From Chlorops oryzae (taxonomy: Eukaryota; Arthropoda; Insecta; Diptera; Chloropidae), in NCBI GenBank assembly GCA_020466095.1, contig CM035807.1, positions 104,061,002-104,125,001 on the forward strand: a stretch of 64,000 nt of DNA, in the 5' to 3' direction. Below the pieces are notes generated by a model that was not told the DNA's origin, ran no database searches, and saw only the letters and a program-made list of their open reading frames with translations. Below, in pieces: positions 22,624 to 36,458 of this stretch (its first letter is position 1; each line of letters starts with the position of its first letter). The translations under genes and the position numbers were made by a program.

Positions 22624-25600
22624 ATGGACCAACCTGGAGGGTCGGGGCTTATTCTTAAAAGATCAATATCGAGATCAATATCCAACAAAATGGACGTCAA
22701 CGCTAGTGCTCTGAATGAAGATGTCTTTACGTACTTCGAAAAATCTGGGAAAAGCGAATTGTACGTGTGCCGTGGCTGTAACTAAACAAAAAAGACAAAA
22801 TATTGCATAGTAAAAAATATGTTGTAAATGGGAGGGAAAGAAAGAGAAAGAAAGAAAGAGAAAGAGAGACTGAAGAAAGGACGAATATTGCACTTCTTAT
22901 GCTTAATCACAATCTCGTTTTAGTTTGAAATTCATAAAGCATCAGCTGAAGGAAAACGACTGTCCCGTATTAGGTCCAAACAACAATTTCAAATATGGTA
23001 TCTCAAGTGCTATATACGATCTATTGTGGCATGGATTACGCTGTACGCTCAAAAAGGATACTGTCCTCAGCACTCTAAATGAAGTTGTGGTTAGCAGAAA
23101 TTAAATAAATATTCATATTTCAAATTTTTTAAAAAATCACCATCATATTTTAGAGCATGCATTCGGAATTTCCATCCCTTATATTGGATATCATCAACAT
23201 TCTGGATGCGGAAACATCTCTAATAACAGATGGAATCCAGGAGGAAAGGCTCATGTTTACACAATTTCTACGGGATCTAGATAAAGTAATATCGGAAAAA
23301 TTGATTAAGGAGCGCTTGGAAATCGATACGCTGCAAGATGTGGGAATCGTCAAAAATAAAGTATTCTATACTAAATTCATCAAAATCAAGACCAAACTAT
23401 AGTAAGTAGTACAAAATCCTTTTAAAATACATGAATATACAGCGTTTTCACTTCGCTTTTGTTTCCTAAAATAAAATATAAAAAAAATAGCTACAAACAA
23501 CGTCGTTTCAATCTCTTTCGGGAGGAGAGCGAAGGCTATGGGAAATTAATAACCGAACTTAATCAGGATTTTGAAGGAGATGTTACTCCGGATAGCCTTA
23601 TGAATGTGGTGAAATCCCTGATTGGTATAACAAGTTATATTTGCCTTCATTATTTTTATATATTAATATTTTTTCTATTTTATGTATAAAGGTTGCTTTA
23701 ATCTGGATCCAAATCGTGTCCTCGATATTATTATCGAATCTTTCGAAACACGTCCTGAGTCTTGGAAATTGTTCATTCCTCTTTTGCGTGCCTATATGTC
23801 GACTGGAACGATTATTTGTGAACTACTTGGCTACAAATTTCGTTATTTCACTGAAACAGAAACGCCAAAGACGTTACTCCATGTCTGTGCTCTACTTCTC
23901 AAATATGGAGTCATTGAATTGAATGACATTTATGTTTGGGTAAGAAAAAGAATAAAAAACTAAAATGATCTCTTATATATTCGACTCGCTATTTAAGCTC
24001 GCTCCAACGGATCGCACGATTACAACTGACTGGGACCAAGAGCTGGCCGATGCGAAAGAGTTTGTACGCAAACTAAATGTGATTGTGACAAATAAAGATC
24101 GTGAAGCAGACGAAGACACCACGCCATATGTTCCATTCAAAGCGGTTTGTCAACACGAAATAGTTTTTATTCGAATATAATAAGTATTGATACATATTTT
24201 TTTTTTTTTTTTTTAGGAAACATACAAGGCAAACCAAAAGTTCGGACTTTGTGAAGCTTTATTAAACATTGGCGATTGGGAGAATGCATCAAAAATTATA
24301 CAGAAACTACCAGAACAATCAGTTGTTGTGAATAAACCCATTGCACGTGCTTTATCCGAACTTATCCACACTGTCATAGATTGGTTGTATACGAAAAAAT
24401 GTCTGAGAATACCGAGAAGAAGAAAACCAAAGTTCAGTGACGATACAAAGTTGTTGCAAAAGCTTCAAGCACGCGAATTCTCTGAGCTTCGTAAATATGC
24501 AATACCAATGATAATTGCTCTTGGACCTGCAATGCATCATGATACGGTGCTTATGTACAAAATATTACGCCTATTGGGAAGGATTATCAAAGAACTCGGT
24601 GTTGACAGTTTAAATGCTCCAACACCGAATACTGAAGCCGAAAAGCTTTATTACGAAGTGATGACAATCATGGATACTGCTATATTACCTTCTCTATGCT
24701 ATTTAAACTGCAATTGTCCAATGTCCGAGGAGATTTGGAGTGTATTACGCTATTTTCCCTATCACTTTCGGTAAGAGAAAATAATCGAAACTTGAAAATT
24801 CAAGCCAAATTTTGTTTTTTAATCATTTCTATTCGATTTTTCAGTTTCAGTTTATATGCACGTTGGAAGAACGAATCCTATAAACTGCATCCCATGATGA
24901 TACGACGTCGTGGTGAGGCACAAAAACAAATTAAGGATATTATGAAACGTGTTAGCAAAGAAAATGTTAAACCTGTTGGACGTCATATTGGTAAATTAAG
25001 TCACTGTGCACCTGGATTTCTCTTTGACTATGTATGTTTCAATAACAAGGATATTATATTATTCCATTTTTAAACTGCAATCATATTTTCTTTTTCTAGA
25101 TTTTGCTTCAAATACAAATTTATGATAACTTGATTGGACCTGTTGTTGACTCACTTAAGTACTTAACGTCCCTATCATTCGATTGTTTGGGATATTGTTT
25201 GATCGAAGCATTGGCTGTTGCCGATCGCGACCGGTTCAAGCACGATCAAACTTCAATATCACTTTGGCTACAAAGTTTGGCGTCTTTTAGTGGTGCAATT
25301 TACAAAAAGTACAATATCGAGTTGAGCGGTCTTCTGCAATTCGTTGCTAATCAACTAAAGTCACAGAAAAGGTAAATAATTATTTATAGCTTCATAACGC
25401 ATCACTAGGGCTTTCAAAAAAAATTATTTTTAATTGTTATTTTCTTATTAACCCATTATTTGTTGAAAGGTTTTTTTTTATATTTAATTTTAAATTTCTT
25501 TTATTCGTTTTCACTTTTCAGTTTGGATTTGTTAATTTTAAAAGAAATAGTTCAAAAAATGGCTGGCGTTGAGTCGGCCGAGGAAATGACAAATGAACAA

Positions 25601-28600
25601 TTGAATGCGATGTGTGGTGGGGAGTTGCTGCGTGGTGAGGTGAGTCTACAAAAAAAAAAAAAAAAAGAACTGTAGAAAACAAAATGAAAAAAAATTCCAA
25701 CTAATTTCTTATATAAATTTTTTAGGCTGGATACTTCAGTCAAGTGCGTAATACAAAGAAATCTTCTCAGCGGTTGAAAGAGGCTTTGGCCAACAACGAT
25801 TTAGCTGTTGCCATTTGCCTTTTAATGGCTCAGCAGAAACATTGTGTTATTTATCGTGAGACTGCACAACATCATTTGAAATTAGTTGGGAAACTTTACG
25901 ATCAATGCCAGGACACTTTAGTTCAATTTGGTACATTCCTGGGTTCAACGTATTCGGTCGATGAGTACGTCGAACGTTTGCCTTCCATAATTGCAATGCT
26001 ACAGGAATATCACATCAATACAGATGTAGCATTTTTCTTAGCACGTCCAATGTTTACGCATCAAATCAATGTGAGTGAAATGTGGAATTCTTGAACGTAT
26101 CACCATATATGACAAAAATACTTTATTTTTTTTTTTTTTTAGCAAAAGTACGATCAACTGCGCAGAGCTGATCCGAATGCAAAAAAATTAACAACAAGCC
26201 AAAAGTTTCAAAAATATCTTGAAGCAACGAATCTCATAATGAACCCGATTGTAGAATCAGTAAGACCTTTACATGGGCCAAAAGTGTGGGAGGATATTAG
26301 TCCACAATTTTTAGTTACATTTTGGTCACTCAGCATGTACGATCTGCAAGTTCCAGTTGAAAGTTATCAGAAAGAAATCACAAAACTAAAGCAACTTTCA
26401 TTGCAAGCCGCAGAAGTAAAAGATTCCGTGAGTATATAAAATTTTATGATATGGATGCCAAAAAAAAAAAACAGAGTATAAATAAAAATATTTAATGTTC
26501 TAACTACAGAACGCCTCGAAAAATAAGAAAGAACAAGAACGCTACATTGCATTAGTGGATAAGCTCCAAGATGAACGAAAAAAGCAGCAAGAGCATGTGG
26601 ACAAAGTTTTGCAACGTTTACAGCAACAAAAGGATAGTTGGTTCCTTTTGCGTTCGGCTAAATCGGCAAAAAATGAAACAATAACACAATTTCTACAATT
26701 GTGCCTCTTTCCAAGGTGAGTTGTGTGGTTTTTTTCTTTCCTTTTTTTTTTTAACAAAACTTTTGGAATTTTATGAATAGATGCACTTTTACTGCACTCG
26801 ATGCGCTGTACTGTGCTAAATTCGTTCATACGATACACAATTTAAAGGCAGCAAATTTCTCAACACTGCTATGCTACGATCGTATATTTTGCGATATTTC
26901 CTATTCAGTAACTTCCTGCACAGAGAATGAAGCAACCAGATATGGACGTTTCCTTTGCGCATTACTTGACTGTGTAATGCGTTGGCATGCCGATCAAGCC
27001 ACATTCAATCGTGAATGCGCCAATTATCCGGGTTTTGTAACGAAATTTCGTGTTAGCAATCAATTCTCCGAAGCGAATGATCATGTGGGCTATGAGAATT
27101 ATCGACACGTTTGCCACAAATGGCATTATAAACTCACCAAAGCCATGGTATTTTGTCTTGATTCGAAGGATTACATGCAAATACGTAACGCTCTCATTAT
27201 ACTAATGCGCATTCTGCCGCATTTTCCTGTCTTATTGAAACTTTCACAAATCATCGAGCGTAAAGTTGAAAAAGTACGCGAAGAAGAGAAGCACAAGCGG
27301 CCAGATCTCTTTGTTATCGCATCAAGTTATATTGGACAATTGAAATTACGCTCATCGCAGATCGTTAAGGAAAGTGATTTCCATCAAGTCGCAGAACGGC
27401 CAGTAAAAGTTGAAAATTCTCATGTTACCATAAATGCAAATGCCGGGAACACGAACGCTGCGACGCCAGCTGCCCAATCGAATTCAACAGTGCACACTGC
27501 CAGTGTTAAATCGGAAAATATAAAAATGGAACTTAAATCAGAGCCAATCATTTTGGATGATGTAATTATCACCCCAAACAAGCAAAGCAGCAATATTGAA
27601 GTTAAGAGTGGTAAGTTCGAAAAGAATGTCGAATTTGAGGAGGTGCCGATTAATTCAGATATTAAGGCGGTAAAGCATGTATTTTATTTATTTATTTATT
27701 TTTTATTTTTTGAGGCGGCACAAGCAAAAACAAGTAAGGGTGTTATAGTCAGGCGAGCCTGACAATAGAATACCCGACACAGACACATAATTTTTAATAT
27801 CAAGAGGTGTTTAAGGGCATAAGGAGCCCCATATACCGACTTTTGTTAAATTTCTAAATGAAAACCGCCCTTTTGCCACGCCCACTTTTCAAATTTTTTT
27901 TGGAATTCTAATCGGAATCTTATATATACGCTCAAATTCTAAGTTTCATTGAAATATTTCAATAAAGTCTGATTTTGAGGCATTTTTGGGATTTTTGTGA
28001 CAGACCCTAGTACTAGAGGTACCCTTAATAATGGTCCGATCGAAAAATTTTTTGGGAAGGACGTTACTGGCTATCAAGGAAGTATACGTGCCAATTTTTG
28101 TTCAAGTCCCATTGGTATTTCGGGAGTAGGAGACAATTTTTGAAAAACGCCCTTATGCCACGCCCACTTTTAAAATTTTTGGAAATAATATTACTTGCCT
28201 TTAAACATGTTCAAATATCAAATTTCATCAAAATATCATGAAAAACTTCGATTTTAGAGCAGTTTTTGTGATTTTCGTAACAGACCCTAGTACTGGAGGT
28301 ACCCCTAAAAATGGTCCGATCGGGTCCATTCTCGAACTTGTTCTTAATCATGTGCTTGTGAGTACGCATATCAAATTTCATCAAGATAGCTCAACTCCTT
28401 CGATAAGATAGCTGTATACAAACAGACAGACAGACGACAGACGGACGGACATGTCTAAATCGAATCTCCTGGTGACGCTGATCATTTCTATATACATTTT
28501 GTATGGTCTATCTCGACTGGTTCTGGGTGTTACACACAACCCAACAAACGCAATATACCCTCGACACAGAGTGTGTCGGGTATAATAAGCCATTTATTTA

Positions 28601-31600
28601 CGTTTCATATGTAGATGAGGTATTCGAATATAGGGACCTGATTCGGAGTGCTTAAATTTATGAATCCGAATTTTTCAGGAGTCATATTTGATTCTTAAAT
28701 CAGTTCATTATGTAAATAATTTGATATCGCAAAAATGAAATCGAGTCTATTTTGGACTCCTTAATGAACTCGTTATGAGAGCTCATATTCGGAATCAGGA
28801 GTCATAAAACAGTTGTTTACTTCAACAAATAATTGCTGGGAAAAATTTTTTTTCAATGATATATCAATATATCTTCAAAGTGTTTACCTTCAATATCTAC
28901 TTGCACTTTATAATATTTCTTTTATTATGAAACTCTTTTATAGAACCACGAGAGAAGGAGAAATCGAAAATTATAAAACTAACAAAAGAACCAAAGGAGA
29001 GCAATTTAAATAATTCCGTGCAAATCATTGAAATTAAAGAGGAGCCCGCAGGTCCAGCGACCAGCTCCACTATAAACGAACGCATAGAATACGAAAGACA
29101 ACGCGATCGTCTGCACAGAGAAATCAAAAAAGAAGAACGCCTAAGAGAAAGAGAAAGAGAACAGCGTGAACGGGAGAATCCTGCTATTATCATATCATCT
29201 GATTTAATCAACAATCGGAATAGTTCAACACGTTCAAAGCGCGAAAAACGCCGTGAAGAACGTCGTGAAGAACGCTACAGGGTTGAGCCATCGCCGTCAA
29301 GTGTTGAAATCATCGAATCCATAAGTACAAAACGTGAGCCATCACATCATCATGAGTACGAGCCCATAAGTCGCAGTGAAATCGAACGAGAACGTGAGCA
29401 ACGTGCCAGAGAGAGGGACTTGAGTTCAGTTTCCAATGAGAGCAATAATTCGTTACATCATCGTGGCAGTAATGAGCTTATTGAATATGAGAAAGGTAGG
29501 AAGAATCATTTTCCAAATGAAATGAAAATAAAAAAAAAAAATAAAAAATTCGTAAAAAAAAAACCATTGGCTTTTTCAGAATCAAAACGACGTAAAATGG
29601 AATCATCCTCCAACTCTAAGGTTAGTATATTTGCGCTCACATAGTTATGATTAGACAACAGCTACAAAAAAAAAAAAAAAAACAACAACAACATCGTAAT
29701 CTACGATAACAACAAAAATAACAAAACCGTCGGGAGATGACTAAGGATTGAACGTGGTAATCTCGAAATGTGATAGATTCTAGTCATCGTTCAAAACAAA
29801 AGCTCAATTAAAATATCTGTGGCGTGCAACTAAACTTTTCATGACCCAGTCATGTACAATGAGGAGACCCGCTGGGGAACATCGTCTAATGAAACACTTG
29901 CTCAGGGAAAATAATGTCAAACAGCAGGGAATAATTGTGTTGAAGCATTATACATAAAGTGGACGGCCGAGCCAGCGCATACATTATAAGTATAACTTAC
30001 TTACGTATAAGAGTAATTGACAAATCATATTTTGTTTAAGTGTAGTAAGTACTGAAATCGATAAAATATTCAAATTTTTACCTTTGAACGAATTTAGAAA
30101 TAAGTAAAAAGACTGAAAGAATTAATAAAGATTTTCAAGTGATTTAGGTGTAAAGTTAGAAATAAAAATTTCATTGGAGCATTCATAATTCGTAAGACCG
30201 ACCATTGCAAAAAAAAAAAAAAAATGTTCCAAAAACTCAAGTCTTGTATGTTGATGCGAAAATCTTCTATTATTTGTTAAACAATTTATCTTCATCACAT
30301 CAAATATTTGCTCTTAATAATTCCAACAACTCTCTAACTGTAACTCTAACTGAAAGTAGAAAAAAAGAATTGTAAAACTGCACAAAATTTCAGTCAATTT
30401 CTCAATGGGAATTTTTATTTCCCATCATAAATGAATAAACATTACCTTGACTAACTTTGATAGGGATCTAGTTTTAAGATAGTACTTAACTAAGTTAAGT
30501 TTTTAAATAAGTCGATTGGATGCTGAGCAGCTAAAACTGTTAGAAGATGGATTTTATCACCAAAGTGAGGATGGCATCATAGCTGCTATTGGAATAGAGC
30601 ACTTGGGTCCACTCATCATAAGAAATGACACAGATAGCTGACAAAAACAATTTAAATGGGAAATATACAACTTATCTTCAAAATCAAATTACGAAACTAT
30701 TGTTCCTGGAAAGACATCTTTTTAAAAAGCAGTCAAAAGAATCGGATTGAATCGTGTACTACTTAGTCATGCATAAAAATAGATACATCATCATCATCAT
30801 CAATACGTGTGCGGACTATAACACCATCACAAATCATCCTGGAGTCAAAGCTCTGCGAAATATGTGCGAAAAGCATTTACCAGTTCCTGCAGAAAAATTC
30901 GAAATGCGCCTTTTAACGATTTGAAATCAACAGGAGGAATCTGTTCGGAGAGATCATATTTTGCTCGTAGCAGTTCCTCCAACACAATTAATGTTTCAAA
31001 GACTGTGAAAAATTCTTTTACCGCAATCTTAAGGAATAATATTGCCATGATCAAAGACGGTGTTTTGTTATCGAGATTTGATCCAGAAATTATGAAAAAA
31101 ACTGATCCCTTCATCATTTAATTTGCCATGTTTGATGTCTAATATCTTGTGGATCGCACAAGTCCGCCCAGCACGCGTCATTTACTCCAAAATAATCAAA
31201 CAAACATTGCTAATTTTTCGAGAGCTCCCATACCAAGGAGGAAGAGATTCGAAAATCAAAAACAGATCGTTAACCTTGAGTTGACCAAGCAACAAAAAAT
31301 CATCCTTCGTTCAAAATTGTTCGAGAAGAATGTGCAAACTAAAACATGGAAGAATATCAAGTCAACAACAATATGAGATGTCCTTTAAAATAGTTTATTG
31401 CTGAGCAAACAACAACATCAACAACGATTCTTTTATCGGTTTGGATTTATCAGAAAGTGACCAGAATACATTGTATTTACCGAAAACAATATGAAAACTT
31501 CAACACAAAAAAAAAAAAAAAAAACCTAAAAGCAAACAACATTCCTAAAACATCAACCCTAATAAATACAACTGAAGGATTTCAAAATTTAAAAACCAAC

Positions 31601-33065
31601 TCGTTTCAAATGACGTGGTTTCCTGATCATCTTGAGTGCATTGAAGGACAACGGAAAATTATTAAAGCACCGATATTTAGCTGAGAGGATCCAAACTTTC
31701 TGATTAACAGTAATGGACCGCTGATCGTGTTTGAACATTAACTTGCGAGCTCTCATTATTTATGTCATAATATGGAGGGCTTGAGCAGTTAACGATTAAT
31801 ATTAAACCCAAACATACTATCGCCCGCCAGAATATGATGCTGCTATGGAGCAACGCACTAGAGTCTGCAAATTCATTCATTGAGATGAAAAAATTCTTAA
31901 TTTTGCCGAAAAAAATTACTGTGATCAACAAATCGAACCAAGTAGCCGTAAAAAAAAAACTTTTCGATTTAATTATCATCGTTCAAAGCGTCTCTCACCG
32001 AATGAAAATTGGCGTACCGGATCCGATCTAACAAAATCATTGGCAAACGATTGTTAACCGCCGGCAACGGGCATCAAAATGTAAAATCAATACCTCTCCT
32101 TCGCTACAAAACTAAAATCAACAAGAATCTTCTTGAGCAAAGCTATCGATTCTATATATCGGGGAGATCTCTTATGCAGAGCGACAGGGATGGCTCACTT
32201 GACAGATCCGACTTCTTTAGCTGAAATCAAGTTACTTAATATCCTAATCAGGAATGGAGAAGTTTTCTTCCAATAGTCTTCAAAATTCACTCGTAGGCCC
32301 CGCTAAGTATGCTATAAGCACATAGCTTGGATATCATATTGTCCGTATAACACTTTGGTTACTACTTTCTATCGAAATCCGCATAGCGGTAAGTTATTAA
32401 ATATAAGATTAGAATAAGGACATAGGAGAAAATAGCCTATATATATAAATAGATTTGTATAGAATTAAGAACACTTGTAATTATAGAATCCAAGACACTT
32501 CAAGGCACATGCTCGAAAAAGAATCATTTTCAAATGATATTGTATGACATACTATACGATTTTGTGTCATTACAGAAACAGCTGATTACAACAGAGAGTT
32601 CCGCCGAAAGTTCAAAAAAAGATCGCAGTACCAAGACAAAAGATCGTAAAGAGAAACTAACCGAAGAAGAGAAGGATGCCCGCAGGGAGCGTAGATTGGG
32701 ACGTAAACGCGAGCGCTTGGAAGAGACCAGCTCAACAATTTCAACAGAGCACAAAAGGAGGCGAGATGGTATGTAAATTTCAAATATTTTTTTGTTCCAT
32801 TCTGTTATATGGCTTTAAAAATGAAAATCTGTACAGCGCAAAATGGCGGCGGTGATGACGAGATTCGGGAGCGTGACAAATACCATGCAAGGGTAAGCTT
32901 TTTGAACAATTAAATCCCCATTAAAGTAAAGTTTTGACTTTGATTCCCGATTGGCTTTTTTAGGAGAAAGCCTCTCATGAACGCTCCTCGCAGCAACGCA
33001 GCAGCACACGTGATGACCGTCAGTATACCTCATTAAAATCAACCCGTTCCAGAATGGATTACTAG
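22624..33065 (+). CDS. THOC2: THOC2, scaffold subunit of the THO/TREX mRNA export complex
   Basis: THOC2 is the large nuclear scaffold that couples transcription to mRNA packaging and export. Nineteen exons join in frame: 22624-22760, 22924-23089, 23154-23401, 23491-23624, 23692-23939, 23998-24144, 24217-24770, 24845-25031, 25100-25371, 25522-25639, 25726-26070, 26143-26427, 26510-26715, 26781-27610, 28944-29495, 29580-29620, 32576-32768, 32837-32892 and 32964-33065. The 1606 residues are close to human (about 1590). Family blocks include [78 protein letters not shown]-like [35 protein letters not shown] and ASRYGRFLC-like [13 protein letters not shown]. The tail is Arg/Glu-rich and disordered, as in other species. 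An in-frame ATG at 22691 would remove 22 residues and may be the real start. AATAAA lies at 33221. No frame break is needed. Confidence 0.97.
27731..28586 (+). repeat. Dispersed repeat family A, most complete copy, inside THOC2 intron 14
   Basis: It starts around AAGTAAGGGTGTTATAGTCA, contains AATAGAATACCCGACAC, three CCACGCCCAC-type words and AGACGGACGGACATGTC, and ends ACAGAGTGTGTCGGGTATAA. Two internal stretches (from 27895 and from 28150) are diverged direct duplicates sharing ACAGACCCTAGTACT and GGTCCGATCG. Fragments of the same family lie at 1-536, 52310-52735, 55319-55545 and 56395-56530. It fills most of a 1.3-kb intron whose neighbours are 60-150 bp. No coding capacity. Confidence 0.8.
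29621..32575 (+). other. THOC2 intron 16, 2.95 kb, with several short sense frames
   Basis: This intron is far longer than the others. It holds five short open frames in the sense direction (30864-31121, 31149-31376, 31457-31684, 31834-32031, 32009-32224), none of which I recognise. It also has a CATCAT microsatellite near 30788 and long A-runs. It may be a decayed insertion or an alternative 3' region. I can support no gene here. Confidence 0.4.
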
Positions 33066-33226
33066 TGTTTCTTTTAAATTAAGTTTTTCGAATTTTTTTT
33101 TTTAAAGAAAATTTTCTGAAATTTATTTCGCTTTGCTAATGATGGTGGCAAGCAGTTTTACTGTAATTAGAAAGTGTCTTTATTGTAAAAGTGAAAGAAG
33201 TATTGTTTTTTGCGCATGAAAATAAA

Positions 33227-35139
33227 CGGAACGGATTTTGAAACTGTAAAGCAATGTATAAACAATCTTTGGCAGCATTCAAGAACAGGCTCGCCCAGGC
33301 CCTATACTCTCAGTGCTCATTTGTTTTTGTAAAACTCATAACATATGCTATGGCATATATATGCCAGGTGTATACAAATGCGAATACTGCGCTCTGCTGC
33401 GGTCAAATATAGATCGATTTCAACTTTTTTGTATTTAAATGGTTCGTAGGCGAGAGACGTTCGCCATCAAACCAACTTTGCTGTCGCTTATTTGTCACGT
33501 AAAATGAACGGCAATCAGCGTTACGGGATTGCTCGCGATGATAGTAAGCTATCATCGATTTAATAGATGTTATCACGTCAAAAACGTTTCAACTTACCAT
33601 TAAAGCTCATAATTTATTCTTTATAAAGAAACATTTTTGTTCTTTATAAGACTTGCTACTTCTTAGTATAATATATTTGTATAATCTGCTCAAAATGTTT
33701 TATTGTGCAACTAACAATTTTTATTTGTTCCATTGGCTACTAATTTATTATTGTTTATGCATCAATTAACTATTCTTTTTGTGCCATTTCTTTTCAACTG
33801 CAAGCGCTCATTGCAATTTATGCAATTCATCTAATGCATGAAAATATACATAGTTATATTTAAACAAAAGATACCTCATATAAATATCGTAAAAAATTAA
33901 CTATTTCGTTAATAAAAAAAAAAGCTTCATTCCAACATTAAAACTACTACGTTAAAAGATTTCCATAAAAAAAAAATAAAACAAATTTTCTTATATCAAG
34001 CCTTTCGTTTTGCTTTTTCAATTTTAAAACGAATTTTTCAAACCAGAGTTGCAATTTCATGACTTTAAACATTTTTAAAAATTATTAACTTGATAGAAAG
34101 GAAAGATCTTAAAATAACATCTCTAATATCATATGATATGATTCATATACGAGTATTTCGTTGTTGAGAAGAAAACAAAGCTTGAAAGTTTCTGTCATCC
34201 AGTGTCCAACTGAAAGAAGTTTTTCCAATTGTGCCATAATAAAAAAAATTTAAATCCTTTTCGATTCAGTATTTTTATATGTTTCGATTCATCATTTCTT
34301 TTCATTTTAACGAAATATATCACCTCAAATCAATGATCATTTAGATGGATCAAAAATTATTGTAATAAAAAAATAAATTTTTTAATCATGTTATAAATTA
34401 ACTGCATCTGTTTACAGTCGATTGACTTATCAATTTATATAATTATTATTTTAGATTTTCACAAATTTTCTTTTCACGTATTGATTGACACAGAATGTTT
34501 CTGTCGATGTACGTCTAAATGCATTCAGGAATCAAAATATAATTTTTTCGATTTTAATTTAAGAATCGATTCAATAATTTTGATCTAAAAATTAGAGGTA
34601 TTCAGTAAGATGTATTTATGATCATAATAACAAAGTAATTCATTGCTAATTGTATTTATTTGAATACAGAAACTAAAATCATTTTCGAGTTTCTTTTACG
34701 TCAGACGATAAAACTTTTCTAATGCATCAGAACTCGAAATAATGAAATTGACTTATAGAACAGTTATGCCAAAGTTGTAGAAATTATTATATGATTATAT
34801 ACGTATTTCTTTGAGAAATAAAAATTATGTTGATAAGTTTTTGTACATTGCAGTGATACCAATATAGAATTATTTCCATTGTCCATATATAAAAATTTAA
34901 ACTGTTTGTTCAGTAATGATTTTCATTATCAAGTCATTTTTTTAAGAAAAATACTCAAAACAATGACTATATAACTAGATAAATCACTTATGTAAATTCG
35001 AAAAAGATTTTTAATCATGTATGAATAAATATTAAACGACAACTCTGGTTTAACATTGTCCTTGAGTGCAGTTCTAATCCATTTTAAATTGATTATTTTT
35101 TTTTAGATTTTTTCCAACAAAATTTCTAATCCACATACA
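33227..35139. other. AT-rich intergenic stretch downstream of THOC2
   Basis: No gene-like reading frame. A palindromic CATATGCTATGGCATATATATG lies near 33343-33364 and AT-rich words dominate. Nothing else is recognised. Confidence 0.45.
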
Positions 35140-35840
35140 TATTTGCTACAACAAGATGTTGTCCTGTCTGAGTTAAAGCGCTCTCTTTCTTTCCATTCTC
35201 TTAATGTTCGTATAAATTTTATGTATAAAATTATATCTACAAACGTATATTTCTGTAATGTTCAACTTGCAGTATTATTAAACATTGATTGCAAAGTAAT
35301 TTTCTCTAAAATATTTTCTCAAATTCTTTGCAATTTCCTGTTATTATTATTTTTTTTTTTTTTTTTCTAAAAATTGTAAACGGTCGTCAAAAAAATGTTC
35401 GTTAAAATTTCATTTTAAATACATATTTCATAAAAATACAAGTTCTAAGGCAACTTTTATCGTTGATATCGAGATTTTGTTCTGATGTTTATAAACCTCT
35501 CTATTGCATTCATTTCTTATGTCGTATATAGATTTTATGTATAAGAGATTAATCTAAATACTGTTTAAATATTTGTGAGATGTTAACTTGCATATATAAG
35601 ACCAGTTGTTCAAGAATGTTTCTCTAAGAAGTTTTCTCAAGAGGTAACATTGAATTTCTGTTACGTGGTCAATGTATTGAATTTTTCCATTTATTTGTGC
35701 TAATAAATTTAAACGGTACAGTTAAAAAAATGTTCGTTAAAATTTCATTTAAGAATAATATTCTCAATGAATACAATTCATAAAGCAACTATCTAATTAT
35801 TCGTTGATATCGAGATTTTGTATCTGATGTATCTATAAGA
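35140..35840 (+). repeat. Diverged tandem duplication, unit about 340 bp
   Basis: AAAAAAATGTTCGTTAAAAT occurs at about 35389 and 35726. CGTTGATATCGAGATTTTGT occurs at about 35461 and 35804. Weaker matches lie between, such as TTTTATGTATAA and TTCTCTAA...TTTTCTCAA. The spacing of 337-343 bp defines the unit. It may be a remnant of a satellite. Confidence 0.6.
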
Positions 35841-36267
35841 GTCGGTGTAAATAGCATGTCATTGTCATACTAACCGTTACTTACGTGCATTTATTAAAGG
35901 ACCGCTCGAAGTCAACCCTGCATATGTGAACCAGATTTGTTGTGATGCGCATCTATCACCTAAAGCTAAAAGAAATTAAATTAAAAAAGCTCTAAGGACC
36001 AAACCAATTATTAAAAGATTATCTTGCTGAATGAAACAAAAAAAACAGAAATTGTAAAGATTTCAAATGTTTCCTGAATATTTCCTGAATTTTTAGAACT
36101 GTCTTTGAAACTGCAAATTTCTAATTCATTGGTTAGTTATTTGTAAGTTTTTATTAAAATTAATGAGAAACAAACTACCTAGTAACCGAGAAGAAAGTTA
36201 AGTAATTCATTCAGCTTTGTAAATTGCTCTTAGGATTCCTAAGTTAGGAAATACCCATTAAAGCTAT

Positions 36268-36458
36268 GGCCCATATAGAACTATAGCTGCAACTTCGGTC
36301 AAAAGCTATTACGTGGTACACCACACTTTCTATTACGTGGTTCACCACAACACTCGACTTATGGCGTGGTTCACCACAGTTGAACTTTTTCACCAAATCA
36401 TGCCATAACGCGCCAAAATTTGGCCGAAGTTGCAGCTATAGTTCTATATGCTATGGCC
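36268..36458. mobile_element. 191-bp MITE with an internal GGTTCACCACA minisatellite
   Basis: The left end GGCCCATATAGAACTATAGC plus TGCAACTTCGGTCAAA matches the complement of the right end (GGCCATAGCATATAGAAC, then TATAGCTGCAACTTCGGCC). The interior has three CGTGGTTCACCACA-type units (first one CGTGGTACACCACA). Confidence 0.75.

Noticed and set aside
27661..27762. THOC2 exon 14 reading through to 27762
   Set aside because: The donor GTAAGT at 27611 gives the phase needed by the exon at 28944, and the read-through enters the repeat.
28381..28593. 70-residue minus-strand frame in the THOC2 intron
   Set aside because: It lies wholly within dispersed repeat family A and has no recognisable protein content.
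36268..36458. A CRISPR array suggested by repeated GGTTCACCACA
   Set aside because: The genome is eukaryotic and there are only three imperfect units with no regular spacers.
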